This document shows, in pieces, positions 1 to 8,048 of a stretch of 64,000 nucleotides of DNA. Position 1 is the first letter of the stretch; each line of letters begins with the position of its first letter. The position numbers and the translations under genes are program-made. The DNA is from Janthinobacterium agaricidamnosum (lineage in GTDB: Bacteria; Pseudomonadota; Gammaproteobacteria; Burkholderiales; Burkholderiaceae_D), in NCBI RefSeq assembly GCF_003667705.1, contig NZ_CP033019.1, forward strand, positions 1,116,001 through 1,180,000, read 5' to 3'. Under the pieces are notes generated by a model. That model was not told where the DNA came from. It made no database searches and saw only the letters and a list, made by a program, of their open reading frames with translations.

Positions 1-1204
1 GTTTGGCCAGCGACTGGGCGCGGGTGACGGCGTTGGCCACATCCGACATGGCATTGATGACGGTGGCGTTGTACTGCTCCACGGCACCGTCGTACACGGC
101 CGTCTGGCTGCCCAGCTGGGCGCGCAGGCGGGCGCCGGCAAAGATGGGCAGGCTCAGCGCGGGAGAGGCGCCGCGGATCTCCGAGTTGGCGTCGAGAAAG
201 TGGCTGAAACCGAAGGCCTGGAAGCCGGCGAACGCCACCAGGTTGACGTTCGGGTAAAACTCGGCCTTGGCCGCGTCGATGCGCTGCGCCGCCGCTTCCA
301 CTCGCCAGCGCTGGGCGGCGATGTCGGGACGTCGGCCGATCAGGTCGGCGGGCAGGGCGGCGGGAATGGCCAGCGGCTCGTCCAGGCGCAGCACGGGGCG
401 CGTGAGCGCCGCGCCGGCCGCCGGACCCTTGCCCGCCAGGGCCGCCAGCTGGTTGCGCAGCAGGGCCAGCGACTCGGCCGACTGCTCCAACTGGCGGCGT
501 CCCGCGGGCAGGGTGGTTTCGATCTGCGCCACGTCAATGTCCGTGCCGATGCCGGCCGCCTTGCGCTGGCGCGTGATGTCGAGGATGCGGGCGCGCTGCG
601 CCAGGCTGCGCTCGATCACGTCCTGCAGCTGGAATTCGTATGACAGCTGGATGTAGGTGCGCACCAGCGCCGTTTCCAGGGCCAGGCGGGCCATCTGCGA
701 TTCGGCCGACGCCATCTGCACGTCGCCCAGGGCGGCGGACAGGGCGGCGCGGTTGCGGCCCCACAGGTCCAGGTCGTACGAGGCCGTGACGGTGGCCTGG
801 TTGCGCCACGCGTAGTTGCCGGCCAGCGGCGCCGGCGTGCTGCCGTGCTGCGAATACAGTTCGCGGTTGATGGAGACGTTCGCGTCCGCCTGCGGGCGGG
901 TCTTGTCTTCCGCCGCGCCGGCCAGCGCCTCGGCCTGGCGCACGCGCGCCTGGGCGCCGCGCAGGGTGGGGCTGTCGGCCAGCGCCTGGTCCATCAACCG
1001 GTTCAATTGCGGGTCGTGCAAGTCTTGCCACCATTGCGTGCGCGGCCATTGTATGGCGGCGCTGGCGGCCGCATCCATGGCCTGGCTCGCCTGCAGCTTG
1101 TTGGCGTCGAGCATGGCCGATTGCGGCGCGATATGGCCCATGTCGGCGCAAGCGCTCAAGGCAAGGATCAGGCTGGCGGCAAGCAAACGGCGGTGCAGGG
1201 ACAT
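1..1204 (-). CDS. RND efflux outer-membrane lipoprotein, NodT/OprM family (partial)
   Basis: Outer-membrane channel of a tripartite RND-type efflux system; it would pair with an inner-membrane pump and periplasmic adaptor encoded beyond the left edge. The reading frame starts at ATG 1204 and stays open to the window edge, so about 401 N-terminal residues are present and the C-terminus is missing. The N-terminus is a lipoprotein signal (MSLHRRLLAASLILALSAC) with lipobox LSAC. It is followed by the typical family start with TQWWQDLHDPQLNRL near residues 60-75 and YDLDLWGRNRAAL near 150, the NodT signature before the first helical hairpin. The segment with alternating long Ala/Gln/Glu-rich helices fits the periplasmic tunnel. 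Substrate cannot be inferred. The family call is strong; pump partner unknown. Confidence 0.9.
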   Translation of the reverse strand, partial: MSLHRRLLAASLILALSACADMGHIAPQSAMLDANKLQASQAMDAAASAAIQWPRTQWWQDLHDPQLNRLMDQALADSPTLRGAQARVRQAEALAGAAEDKTRPQADANVSINRELYSQHGSTPAPLAGNYAWRNQATVTASYDLDLWGRNRAALSAALGDVQMASAESQMARLALETALVRTYIQLSYEFQLQDVIERSLAQRARILDITRQRKAAGIGTDIDVAQIETTLPAGRRQLEQSAESLALLRNQLAALAGKGPAAGAALTRPVLRLDEPLAIPAALPADLIGRRPDIAAQRWRVEAAAQRIDAAKAEFYPNVNLVAFAGFQAFGFSHFLDANSEIRGASPALSLPIFAGARLRAQLGSQTAVYDGAVEQYNATVINAMSDVANAVTRAQSLAK

Positions 1205-1336
1205 GCAGGGACTCCGGGAGAGGTAGTGTTGGGGGTGCTGCTGGGGTATCACAGCTCGCCGCGGGGAGCTTCGGGAGTGGCCCGAGTGCTGCGCCGCAAC
1301 TGAGTTGTTACTGACTGAAACCGGCTGACTGGTTTC

Positions 1337-1654
1337 TTATTGCACGACGTGCTTGGCCGTTTGCGCGACATCAAAGTCCGCTTCCGTTTGCGGGATCAGG
1401 CCAGCCTTGCGGGCGGCGTAGAACTCGGCCATGACTTGTTCGCGCGTCACTTTGCTGGCGGCGGTGGACGGCGTTTTCGGATAGTCGACTTCGCTGGTGG
1501 CGATTTCGCCGGCGTTGCGGGCACGGATGTATTCGGCCGTGACGTCAGCACGCGTGAGTTGCTGGCTGGCAGCGGCAGGCGCGGCGCTCTGGGCAAACGC
1601 CGAAGTGGCGGTGGTAATGGCAAACAATGCTGCGATGAGTGATTTGGCTTGCAT
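1337..1654 (-). CDS. Small secreted DUF4148 family protein
   Basis: A 105-residue protein with a clear Sec signal peptide (MQAKSLIAALFAITTATSAFA, cleavage after AFA near residue 21). The mature part has two copies of a short motif, 'LTRADVTAEYIRARNAGEI' and 'VTREQVMAEFYAARKAGLI'. This TR-x-V-x-A-E-(Y/F) double motif is typical of the DUF4148 family, common in Burkholderiales and of unknown function, probably periplasmic. The start at 1654 is chosen over an upstream in-frame ATG because it alone gives a signal peptide and has GGAGTC about 8 bases upstream. A good sigma-70 promoter lies at 1794-1822. Family call secure, function unknown. Confidence 0.85.
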   Translation of the reverse strand: MQAKSLIAALFAITTATSAFAQSAAPAAASQQLTRADVTAEYIRARNAGEIATSEVDYPKTPSTAASKVTREQVMAEFYAARKAGLIPQTEADFDVAQTAKHVVQ

Positions 1655-1793
1655 GATAAGACTCCAAAATGTGCATGATGGCTGGGTGGATGGGCCGGAT
1701 CGCCACGTACCGGTCGGTTCGGCGGCATGGCGCTGGTGGGCGCCGTGCCGCCGATGAAGCAATTTCTGGATGAGAAGATGCTTACTTGGATTA

Positions 1794-1822
1794 ACTATAG
1801 CAATGAATAGTACATTTGTGAA
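1794..1822 (-). promoter_or_regulatory. Predicted sigma-70 promoter of the DUF4148 gene
   Basis: Reading the minus strand, TTCACA (1822-1817) and TATAGT (1799-1794) are separated by exactly 17 bases. Each matches its consensus hexamer at five of six positions. This leaves a 5' leader of about 140 bases before the start codon at 1654. Confidence 0.6.
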
Positions 1823-1940
1823 GTAAATTCTGAAAATAGTTGTGCGCCGCCGCATTTTCCCCTCGGAAAAGGTCGGGCAGCCGTGCGCCACTGGACTGGC
1901 CAGGAGAGTAAGCTGGTTTTTTTGTTAACGGGAGTCAGCC

Positions 1941-2270
1941 ATGAGCAGCAGCACACTCGATCCGGACAATTTGCCCGTCACGCCCGACCGCGTTCTGGGC
2001 TCCGGCCATGGCAAGGGCGCGCTCGGTCCCAGCGACAGTTCCGACAGCGGCAGCGACATGCAGGGCGTGCCCGGCCAGGATGGGGAAGAACTCGATAACG
2101 ACAGCGATGCGGCCGGCACGGGCGAACGGGCCGGCGTGGAGCCGCGCAATACGGCGCCCGACGGCGGCGATATCGATGTCGATCATGTGGAAAGCCTGGC
2201 ACCCGTGCGGCCCGCAGAGGAGGGCGATGGCGAACCCGGCGTTCCCCAGGCGCCAGCGCCGCGCCCCTGA
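1941..2270 (+). CDS. Hypothetical acidic, low-complexity protein
   Basis: A 109-residue protein, rich in Asp, Glu, Gly, Ser and Pro, with no signal peptide or membrane segment and probably disordered. It begins MSSSTLDPDNLPVTPDRVLGSGHG and continues LGPSDSSDSGSDMQG. A GGGAG Shine-Dalgarno lies 7 bases upstream of ATG 1941. Similar short 'LGPSDSSDSGSD' proteins occur in Burkholderiales as hypotheticals (from memory). I do not recognise a function. It stands alone, with no obvious operon partner. Confidence 0.6.
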   Translation: MSSSTLDPDNLPVTPDRVLGSGHGKGALGPSDSSDSGSDMQGVPGQDGEELDNDSDAAGTGERAGVEPRNTAPDGGDIDVDHVESLAPVRPAEEGDGEPGVPQAPAPRP

Positions 2271-2385
2271 TGCCGGCGGCCGGCGGCAAATTGCTGTCGC
2301 TCTGGCGCCATCAGCGTAAAATGCTGGCAAGGCGGCGTGCTTGCCGCCATGGCCAGCCGGCCGGCACAGGATAGGATGTCAGAGG

Positions 2386-2703
2386 ATGCAAACGCAGATG
2401 TCGGAAGAGAAAGAAAAAGGCTTGATGTCGATGTACCGCGAGACGCGGCCGCGCGAGTTTTTTGGCGAAAAAAGTAACACCAATCACCTGGCCTGGAGTG
2501 CGCTGGTGGTCTTGCTGGCGCTGGCGTTCTGGCTGATCGTGGCCCTGGCGGCGGCGGAAAACCAGCGCTATGCCCTGGAAACGAAGGCGTGCCAGGATCG
2601 CGTGTTCCCCACGGAAATCGACACGTCTTGCCTGAAACAGGTCAAGTCGCGCGATCACTGGTGGCAGCACGTGGGCCACGCGCTGGTGAGGATGGGCGCC
2701 TGA
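2386..2703 (+). CDS. Hypothetical small single-pass membrane protein
   Basis: About 105 residues. After a charged N-terminus (YRETRPREFFGEKSNTNH) one hydrophobic helix follows (LAWSALVVLLALAFWLIVALAAA, about residues 44-66). A polar C-terminal tail then contains two Cys (KACQDRVF, TSCLKQV) that could form a disulfide. ATG 2386 and ATG 2398 are both possible starts; an AGG run precedes each and neither spacing is ideal. It is followed 87 bases later by the DUF2244 gene on the same strand. I do not recognise a family. Confidence 0.5.
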   Translation: MQTQMSEEKEKGLMSMYRETRPREFFGEKSNTNHLAWSALVVLLALAFWLIVALAAAENQRYALETKACQDRVFPTEIDTSCLKQVKSRDHWWQHVGHALVRMGA

Positions 2704-2790
2704 CCCGGGCGCACGCTGGCTGAACGATCTGGCGGAACCTGGCGGCGGCGAAGGCCGCCGCGGTGATGGAGCGATAGTGCGGAAGGCGCC

Positions 2791-3267
2791 ATGCCACGCG
2801 ATCACTCGCGCGAGCAGCCGCAATGGCTGCTGGCGCGCCACAGTGCCTTGACGGCGCGCCAGTTGCTGCGCGCCTATGGCTTGCTATGCCTGTTTTCCCT
2901 CGTCATTGCCGCCGCCTTTGCGCTGCGCGGCCTCTGGACCATTCCCGTCTTTTCGTTCGCCGAACTGGGCCTGGTGGCCGCCGCTCTGCTGCACTATCTG
3001 CGCCACGCGCGCGACTATGAACACATCGCCCTGCGCGACGGCGAGCTGATTATCGAACAGGTCAGCGCCGGCCGCTGCCGGCGCCACCACTTTTCGCCAT
3101 GGCGCACGCGCGTCGAAGTGCCGCAAGGGCCGCGCCAATTGATACACATCAACGATATGTGTGATGCTACCCGTCATGTGGCGGTGGGCGTGTTCGCCAC
3201 GCCCGAGCGGCGCCGGCAAGTGGCGCAGGAGCTGGGCGCGCTGCTGCCGCCCTATTTGGGCCCGTAA
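2791..3267 (+). CDS. DUF2244 family integral membrane protein
   Basis: 158 residues with two hydrophobic helices (GLLCLFSLVIAAAFALRGLW near 29-49 and IPVFSFAELGLVAAALLHYL near 52-72). A soluble C-terminal domain begins YEHIALRDGELIIEQ and includes FSPWRTRVEV. This order, with a conserved W-R in the beta-rich tail, matches DUF2244, a proteobacterial family often found beside cytochrome c oxidase genes in other genomes. No oxidase genes lie nearby here. Its last 16 bases overlap the convergent hypothetical gene at 3252-3737. Function unknown. Confidence 0.7.
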   Translation: MPRDHSREQPQWLLARHSALTARQLLRAYGLLCLFSLVIAAAFALRGLWTIPVFSFAELGLVAAALLHYLRHARDYEHIALRDGELIIEQVSAGRCRRHHFSPWRTRVEVPQGPRQLIHINDMCDATRHVAVGVFATPERRRQVAQELGALLPPYLGP

Positions 3268-3737
3268 AACTGGAAAGTCTGTACTACCAGTAAGGTGGCG
3301 GGAAAGCCCGTTATGGTCTTGAACTCCTTGGTGCCGGTAATCTTGTAGGCGCCGGCCTGGAACGCTTCGCCTTCCTCCCAGCTGTGATCCTTCATGGCAA
3401 ACTGCAGCAGGCGCTTGTCGTTATAGCGGTAGCTGAAGATGGTGTAGGCGCCGACGCGGCTGGTGACGACGAAGCGTTCATCCTGCGCGTCGGCGATGAG
3501 CAGGATGCCCGGATAGCGCCCGATGCCGGCCTCCTCGTTCTGGATGCGCAGGATCACATCGGTAAAACTGCATTCGGCGTCGCGTATCTTGTCGCGCTTC
3601 GTGGCGATCTGCATGACCTCGTCGTAGCTCTTGTTATGCACGATCGACCATTGCGGCGAGTCGCAATAATTGGCCGCGCTGGCAGGGGCCGCACAGGAAA
3701 GCAGTAAACAGACGGTGATGGCAGGGATGGCTTGCAT
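3252..3737 (-). CDS. Hypothetical periplasmic protein
   Basis: 161 residues with a Sec signal peptide (MQAIPAITVCLLLSCAAPASA, predicted cleavage after ASA). The mature protein starts ANYCDSPQWSIVHNKSYDEV and contains two Cys in all (signal C and mature C24 region, plus AECSF). The central part (YPGILLIADAQDERFVVTSR) looks beta-rich. AAGG lies 5 bases before the start codon. It is convergent with the DUF2244 gene with a 16-base overlap. I do not recognise a family. Confidence 0.6.
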   Translation of the reverse strand: MQAIPAITVCLLLSCAAPASAANYCDSPQWSIVHNKSYDEVMQIATKRDKIRDAECSFTDVILRIQNEEAGIGRYPGILLIADAQDERFVVTSRVGAYTIFSYRYNDKRLLQFAMKDHSWEEGEAFQAGAYKITGTKEFKTITGFPATLLVVQTFQFYGPK

Positions 3738-3812
3738 GGAACCTTGTCGCGGATGTCGTGGGAGGCGGCAGTCTACCTGCTGGCTGCCGCCGCCACAAGC
3801 GGGGGACGATCC

Positions 3813-4853
3813 TCAGGTGGCCCGCGACGGGCCTTCCCACAGATTGATATGGCCTTCGCGCGCCTGCACGTCGATGGCGGCCAGCTCGTCGGCCGTAAAC
3901 GACAACTGCTGCAGCGCGGCCACGTTTTCGCGGATTTGCGCGCTGCTGCTCGCGCCGATCAGGGTCGAAGTGACGCGTGGATCGCGCAGCACCCAGGCCA
4001 GCGCCATCTGCGCCAGGGTCTGGCCCCGCTGCGCGGCGATCTGGTTCAGCGCGCGCACGCGGGCCAGGTTTTCCGCGCTCAGATGCTTTTGCAGCAGCGA
4101 GCCGCCGCCGGGGCGGTTGACGCGCGCATCCTGCGGCACGCCATCGAGGTATTTGTCGCTTAATAAACCCTGCGCCAGCGCCGTGAACGTGATGCAGCCC
4201 ATGCCCTGTTCTTGCAGCGTGTCGAGCAAGCCGTCTTCCTCGATCCAGCGGTTGAGCATATTGTAGGCAGGCTGGTGGATCAAACACGGCACTTTCCACT
4301 CCTTCAGCAGGGCGGCCGCCTCGGCCGTCTTTTGCGGCGAATACGACGACAGGCCCACGTACAGCGCCTTGCCCTGCTGCACGGCGGTCGCCAGCGCGCC
4401 CATGGTTTCTTCCAGCGGCGTGTCGGCGTCGTAGCGGTGCGAGTAAAAGATGTCGACGTAGTCGAGGCCCAGGCGTTGCAAGCTCTGGTCCAGGCTGGCC
4501 AGCACGTATTTGCGCGAACCGCCGCCCTGGCCGTACGGACCCGGCCACATGTCCCAGCCCGCCTTGGTGGAAATGATCAGCTCATCGCGGTACGGTAAAA
4601 AATCGTCGCGCAGCAGCTTGCCGAAATTGCTTTCCGCGCTGCCATACGGCGGGCCGTAGTTATTGGCCAGGTCGAAATGCGTGATGCCCAGGTCGAACGC
4701 GGTGCGCAGCATGTCGCGCTGCGAGGCCAGATTGTTGCTGTCGCCAAAGTTATGCCACAGTCCCAGGGACAGCAGCGGCAATTTCAGCCCGCTGCGCCCG
4801 CACGTGCGGTATGGCATGCTGTCGTAGCGGTTCTCGGCGGCGTGATAGGTCAT
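3813..4853 (-). CDS. yghZ: Aldo/keto reductase, YghZ-type (L-glyceraldehyde 3-phosphate reductase)
   Basis: NADPH-dependent oxidoreductase of the AKR14-like group. The E. coli homologue reduces L-glyceraldehyde 3-phosphate and helps detoxify methylglyoxal-type aldehydes. 346 residues, normal length. Visible signatures include GLWHNFGDSN near 30, the catalytic Tyr in FDLANNYGPPYGSAE, the Lys in ISTKAGWDMWPGPYG, the His in DIFYSHRYD, and the C-terminal cofactor loop STLIGASSSAQIRENV. The motif MWPGPYGxxGSRKY is characteristic of the YghZ branch. Cytoplasmic, and apparently monocistronic between the hypothetical gene at 3252-3737 and the divergent CYTH-CHAD gene. Confidence 0.9.
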   Translation of the reverse strand: MTYHAAENRYDSMPYRTCGRSGLKLPLLSLGLWHNFGDSNNLASQRDMLRTAFDLGITHFDLANNYGPPYGSAESNFGKLLRDDFLPYRDELIISTKAGWDMWPGPYGQGGGSRKYVLASLDQSLQRLGLDYVDIFYSHRYDADTPLEETMGALATAVQQGKALYVGLSSYSPQKTAEAAALLKEWKVPCLIHQPAYNMLNRWIEEDGLLDTLQEQGMGCITFTALAQGLLSDKYLDGVPQDARVNRPGGGSLLQKHLSAENLARVRALNQIAAQRGQTLAQMALAWVLRDPRVTSTLIGASSSAQIRENVAALQQLSFTADELAAIDVQAREGHINLWEGPSRAT

Positions 4854-4973
4854 GGCGTCTCCTTGTAAATGAATCGCCTATTTTGGCGCAAAATCAAGGT
4901 GTGCGTGCGTGCGCCTTGCGCGCGGCGGGACGCGCCTTACAATGGGCGTTCAGGAATCTCGCAAGGAGCGGAC

Positions 4974-6563
4974 ATGGAAATCGAATTGAAATTGCTGCTG
5001 GCGCCGCAGGACGCGCCCCGTCTGCGCGCCCACCCGCTCTTGGCGCAGGCTGCGCAAGGTGCGCCGCAGGTGCTGCAGATGCACGATATCTATGTCGATA
5101 CGCCCGATTTGCAGCTGTGCCGCCACCACGCGGGCTTGCGCGTGCGCCAGGTGGACGGGCGCTGGGTGCAAACCCTGAAGGCGGGCGGCACCGTCAACGG
5201 CGGCCTGCACAGCCGCCACGAATGGGAAGGCGACGTGCCGGGGCCGCAGCCGGATCTGGCCGCGCTCGACTCGGCCATCGGCCGCAAGCAGCCCATCCGC
5301 ACGCTGCTGCGCCGGGACGCCGTCCGCGACGCCTTGCGGCCCGTGTTTACCACGCGCATCGAGCGCACCGTCTGGCAGCTGCGCACGCCGCAGGGCGACC
5401 AGATCGAATGCGTGCTGGACCAGGGTGTCATTGAAAGCGGCGCGGATGGTGCCGATGGGGCCGATGGTACCGTATACAGCGTGCCCGTCAGCGAGGTCGA
5501 ACTGGAATTGAAGCAGGGGCAAGCTTCCAGCCTGTTCGACGTGGCGCTGGCATTGCTGCAGGACGTGCCGCTGCAGCTAGGCCACATGAGCAAGGCGGAA
5601 CGCGGTTATCGGCTGGCGGCATCGACCCCCTTGCAAGCCGTCAAGGCGCAACCGCTGGCGCTGGACGCGGCCATGTCGGTGGAGCAGGTGTTTGTGGCCA
5701 TCGCCGGCAATTGCCTGGAACAGGTCAGCGGCAACCAGGATGGGGTGGCGGCGGGCGAGGATGTGGAAAGCGTGCACCAGATGCGCGTGGGACTGCGCCG
5801 TTTGCGCTCGGCGCTGGGCATGTTCAAGTCCCTGCTGGCCTTGCCGGACGCCTTGAAGGCCGAACTCGACTGGCTGGGCGGCGCGCTGGGCGAGGCGCGC
5901 GACTGGGATGTGTTGGCTGGCAATACCCTGGCGCAGCTCGATGGCGAGGCGCAGGCCGATGCGGCGGCGCTGGCACAGGCGGCGCACGCGCAGGCGCGGC
6001 TCAAGCACCAACAAGCCGCCCAGGCCGTCACCTCGGCGCGCTACACGGCCTGCATGCTGGGCTTGCAACGCTGGCTGCAGGCGCGCGCCTGGCGCGACGG
6101 CTGTTCCGCGCGCCAATTGCGGCGCCTCGATGCGCGCGTGTCGCCGTTTGCCCGCGCCACCCTGCGCAAGGACCAGCGGCGCCTGATGAAGCGCGGCAAG
6201 CGCCTGCTGCATGCCACGCCGCAGCAGCGCCATCAAGTGCGCATCGCGGCCAAGAAGACGCGCTATGCGACGGAATTCTTTGCCTCGCTGTTTGCGGGAC
6301 GGGCCGTGAAACCGTATGTGGGACGCTTGTCGGCCTTGCAGGATGAACTGGGCTGGCTCAACGATGTGCAGGTGGCCGACCGGCTGCTGCAGCAATTGCC
6401 CGAAGTTCAGGCCGGCCAGGCTGACCAGTCCGCCCAGGACGGCTTGCGGCTGCACGCGGCCTTCGTGCGCGGCTATCTGGCGGCGCGCGCGCAGGCCGAT
6501 GGCAGCGATGGCCGCATGCACAAGGCCTGGCGGCGCTTCAAGGCGGCCCGCTTGCCGGCCTGA
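4974..6563 (+). CDS. CYTH and CHAD domain protein (inorganic triphosphatase-like)
   Basis: 529 residues. The N-terminal CYTH domain (about 1-210) opens with the diagnostic MEIELKL (ExExK) and continues with the Arg/Lys tunnel residues in GLRVRQVDGRWVQTLKAG and SEVELELKQG. This fold hydrolyses inorganic triphosphate (E. coli YgiF). The CHAD domain (about 240-520) carries the repeated His/Arg helices VHQMRVGLRRLRSAL and HQVRIAAKKTRYATEFF, thought to bind polyphosphate. ATG 4974 is chosen because AAGGAG lies 7 bases upstream and the product then begins at the ExExK strand; an in-frame ATG 105 bases upstream adds an unrelated Arg-rich extension. Cytoplasmic role in polyphosphate metabolism is inferred. 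Confidence 0.9.
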   Translation: MEIELKLLLAPQDAPRLRAHPLLAQAAQGAPQVLQMHDIYVDTPDLQLCRHHAGLRVRQVDGRWVQTLKAGGTVNGGLHSRHEWEGDVPGPQPDLAALDSAIGRKQPIRTLLRRDAVRDALRPVFTTRIERTVWQLRTPQGDQIECVLDQGVIESGADGADGADGTVYSVPVSEVELELKQGQASSLFDVALALLQDVPLQLGHMSKAERGYRLAASTPLQAVKAQPLALDAAMSVEQVFVAIAGNCLEQVSGNQDGVAAGEDVESVHQMRVGLRRLRSALGMFKSLLALPDALKAELDWLGGALGEARDWDVLAGNTLAQLDGEAQADAAALAQAAHAQARLKHQQAAQAVTSARYTACMLGLQRWLQARAWRDGCSARQLRRLDARVSPFARATLRKDQRRLMKRGKRLLHATPQQRHQVRIAAKKTRYATEFFASLFAGRAVKPYVGRLSALQDELGWLNDVQVADRLLQQLPEVQAGQADQSAQDGLRLHAAFVRGYLAARAQADGSDGRMHKAWRRFKAARLPA

Positions 6564-6597
6564 ATCCGCTTTTATCGGGGCGCGAGCCCAGGCCAGA

Positions 6598-7473
6598 CTA
6601 GGCCAGCGGCCGCTGCAACTGGCGCTCGAGGATGGCCAGCGGCGATTTGTGGGGGGCGGCCATGGCGCGCACGGGCAGCAGCCAGGTTTGCTCGAGCGCA
6701 TGCTGTCCCCGCAGGGCCGCGTGCGATACGACGTCGCTGAAGACGATCCACGTCTGGCCCGGCGCGAATGCGTGGGTGTATTGCTCCACCTGCGCCTGGT
6801 AATCGAGATCGGCCTTCATGGCGTCGTGCAGCTGCAGCATGTAGTGATCGTAGGCCGTGCGCCGCGACTTGGTGATGCGCAGCCGGTGCAGCAGCGCCGC
6901 CAGCACGGGCTGCGGACGCTTTGCAAGAGGTAAAAAATGCTGCGCCACCTGTTCGAACGGCGCGCCCAGTTTCCACACGCGGGGCGCGCCGCGCGGATCG
7001 ATGTTGCTGAAGACGCGCAGGATGCGCCGGCCCTGCGTGGGTGAGGAGGGGAAACTGTCGACGTGCAGGCGCGTATCGTCCTTGCGCCAGGACGTCACCC
7101 GGCCGGCGATTTCCACGGGGCGAAAGCTGCCCTTGCCTTGCTGCAGATGGGGAACATAGCCGGGCAGCAAGCCGGCCAGCAAGCGCTGCGTGTGCTGCGC
7201 ATAACGTTGCATCAGCGCGGCCAGCAGGGCCGCATCGCAGGCATCGCCGTGGCCCCGCACGCCGCGCGCCGGTTCCCAGCTGATGTTCTTGGCGCTGCTG
7301 GCGCTACCCACAGCGCCGTTCAGCAGCACATGCTCTTCCGGTTGCAGGGAAAAGCCCAGGCGGGGCAGCAGCACGACTTGCCCATTTTCGAGTGCCTGCA
7401 GCGCCGCCGCCTGCTGCGCGGCGCTGCCGCTGGCGTCCCACCGGTCCAGGGAAATATCGATGAGTTTGCTCAT
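6598..7473 (-). CDS. kdoO: Kdo hydroxylase family Fe(II)/2-oxoglutarate dioxygenase
   Basis: Predicted to hydroxylate the Kdo sugar of the lipopolysaccharide inner core at C3, forming Ko, as shown for KdoO of Burkholderia and Yersinia. 291 residues. The metal-binding HxD motif is visible in LHVDSFPSSPTQGRRILRVF (about residue 137), followed by a distal His in IVFSDVVSHAAL and a basic C-terminal strand (QTWLLPVRAM). There is no signal peptide, so it acts on the cytoplasmic face before LPS export. It stands apart from other LPS genes; kdsB and lpxK are about 18 kb away. Family call is strong; the exact substrate is inferred from homology. Confidence 0.82.
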   Translation of the reverse strand: MSKLIDISLDRWDASGSAAQQAAALQALENGQVVLLPRLGFSLQPEEHVLLNGAVGSASSAKNISWEPARGVRGHGDACDAALLAALMQRYAQHTQRLLAGLLPGYVPHLQQGKGSFRPVEIAGRVTSWRKDDTRLHVDSFPSSPTQGRRILRVFSNIDPRGAPRVWKLGAPFEQVAQHFLPLAKRPQPVLAALLHRLRITKSRRTAYDHYMLQLHDAMKADLDYQAQVEQYTHAFAPGQTWIVFSDVVSHAALRGQHALEQTWLLPVRAMAAPHKSPLAILERQLQRPLA

Positions 7474-7551
7474 GGCACAAACGGGGAAACATCGGAGCGG
7501 CCAGTATGGGCGCTTGCCGCCCGCTCCCGTTTGCGCTGGCGCAGACTTACA

Positions 7552-7923
7552 TCACAGTTTGCTGTTCTGGCAGCCGGCGCTCACGCATTCGCGCACGCGG
7601 TCCTGCAGGAATTGCGCGCGTTCGATGGTGGTCTTGGTGGCGCAATCGAGATTCACATAGAAGCCCGACGATTCGCGTTTGGAGCAGGCGTCGTTACGGT
7701 TGGCGATCCACGCCAGCTGGCCCGATTTCAGCTTCTGCTTGCCGCCGGCATCGAGCTTGGCGGCGAGTGTCTTGTAGTTGGCGTTGAGTTCCTTGTCCGC
7801 TTCCTGGTACACCTTGTTGAGGCAATACAGGCCGTCGAAGTCGTTGCGCGGCGTGTCGCAGGCCGAGTTGGCGAAGGTGGAACCGGAGGCAAACACGAGC
7901 AGGGCAAGCAGGCATTTTTTCAT
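7552..7923 (-). CDS. Secreted LprI-like (DUF1311) protein
   Basis: 123 residues with a signal peptide (MKKCLLALLVFASGSTFA). The mature protein has the family pattern CDTPRNDFDGLYCLNKVYQEADKELNANY, with the LprI helix-turn-helix start, then LKSGQLAWIANRNDACS and Cys-paired CATKTTIERAQFLQDRV. Four or more Cys in typical positions point to disulfides in the periplasm. The family is named for a mycobacterial lysozyme inhibitor, but most members are uncharacterised. It ends 78 bases beyond the start of the Kdo hydroxylase gene on the same strand. Confidence 0.8.
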   Translation of the reverse strand: MKKCLLALLVFASGSTFANSACDTPRNDFDGLYCLNKVYQEADKELNANYKTLAAKLDAGGKQKLKSGQLAWIANRNDACSKRESSGFYVNLDCATKTTIERAQFLQDRVRECVSAGCQNSKL

Positions 7924-8048
7924 GGCGGGCTTTCAGGAAGTGGTGGGGCAGGATCGGTGAGTAGTACAGCGCTCTTGCGCATCGTATAACATTTTCTCTC
8001 CCGCCCGCGGACGCTTGCGGGCGTGCTCCGTCAGCCCCGCCGGCCCCG

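Noticed and set aside
1317..1336. GAAACC/GGTTTC hairpin after the DUF4148 gene as a terminator.
   Set aside because: Six-base stem with no following T-run; too weak to call.
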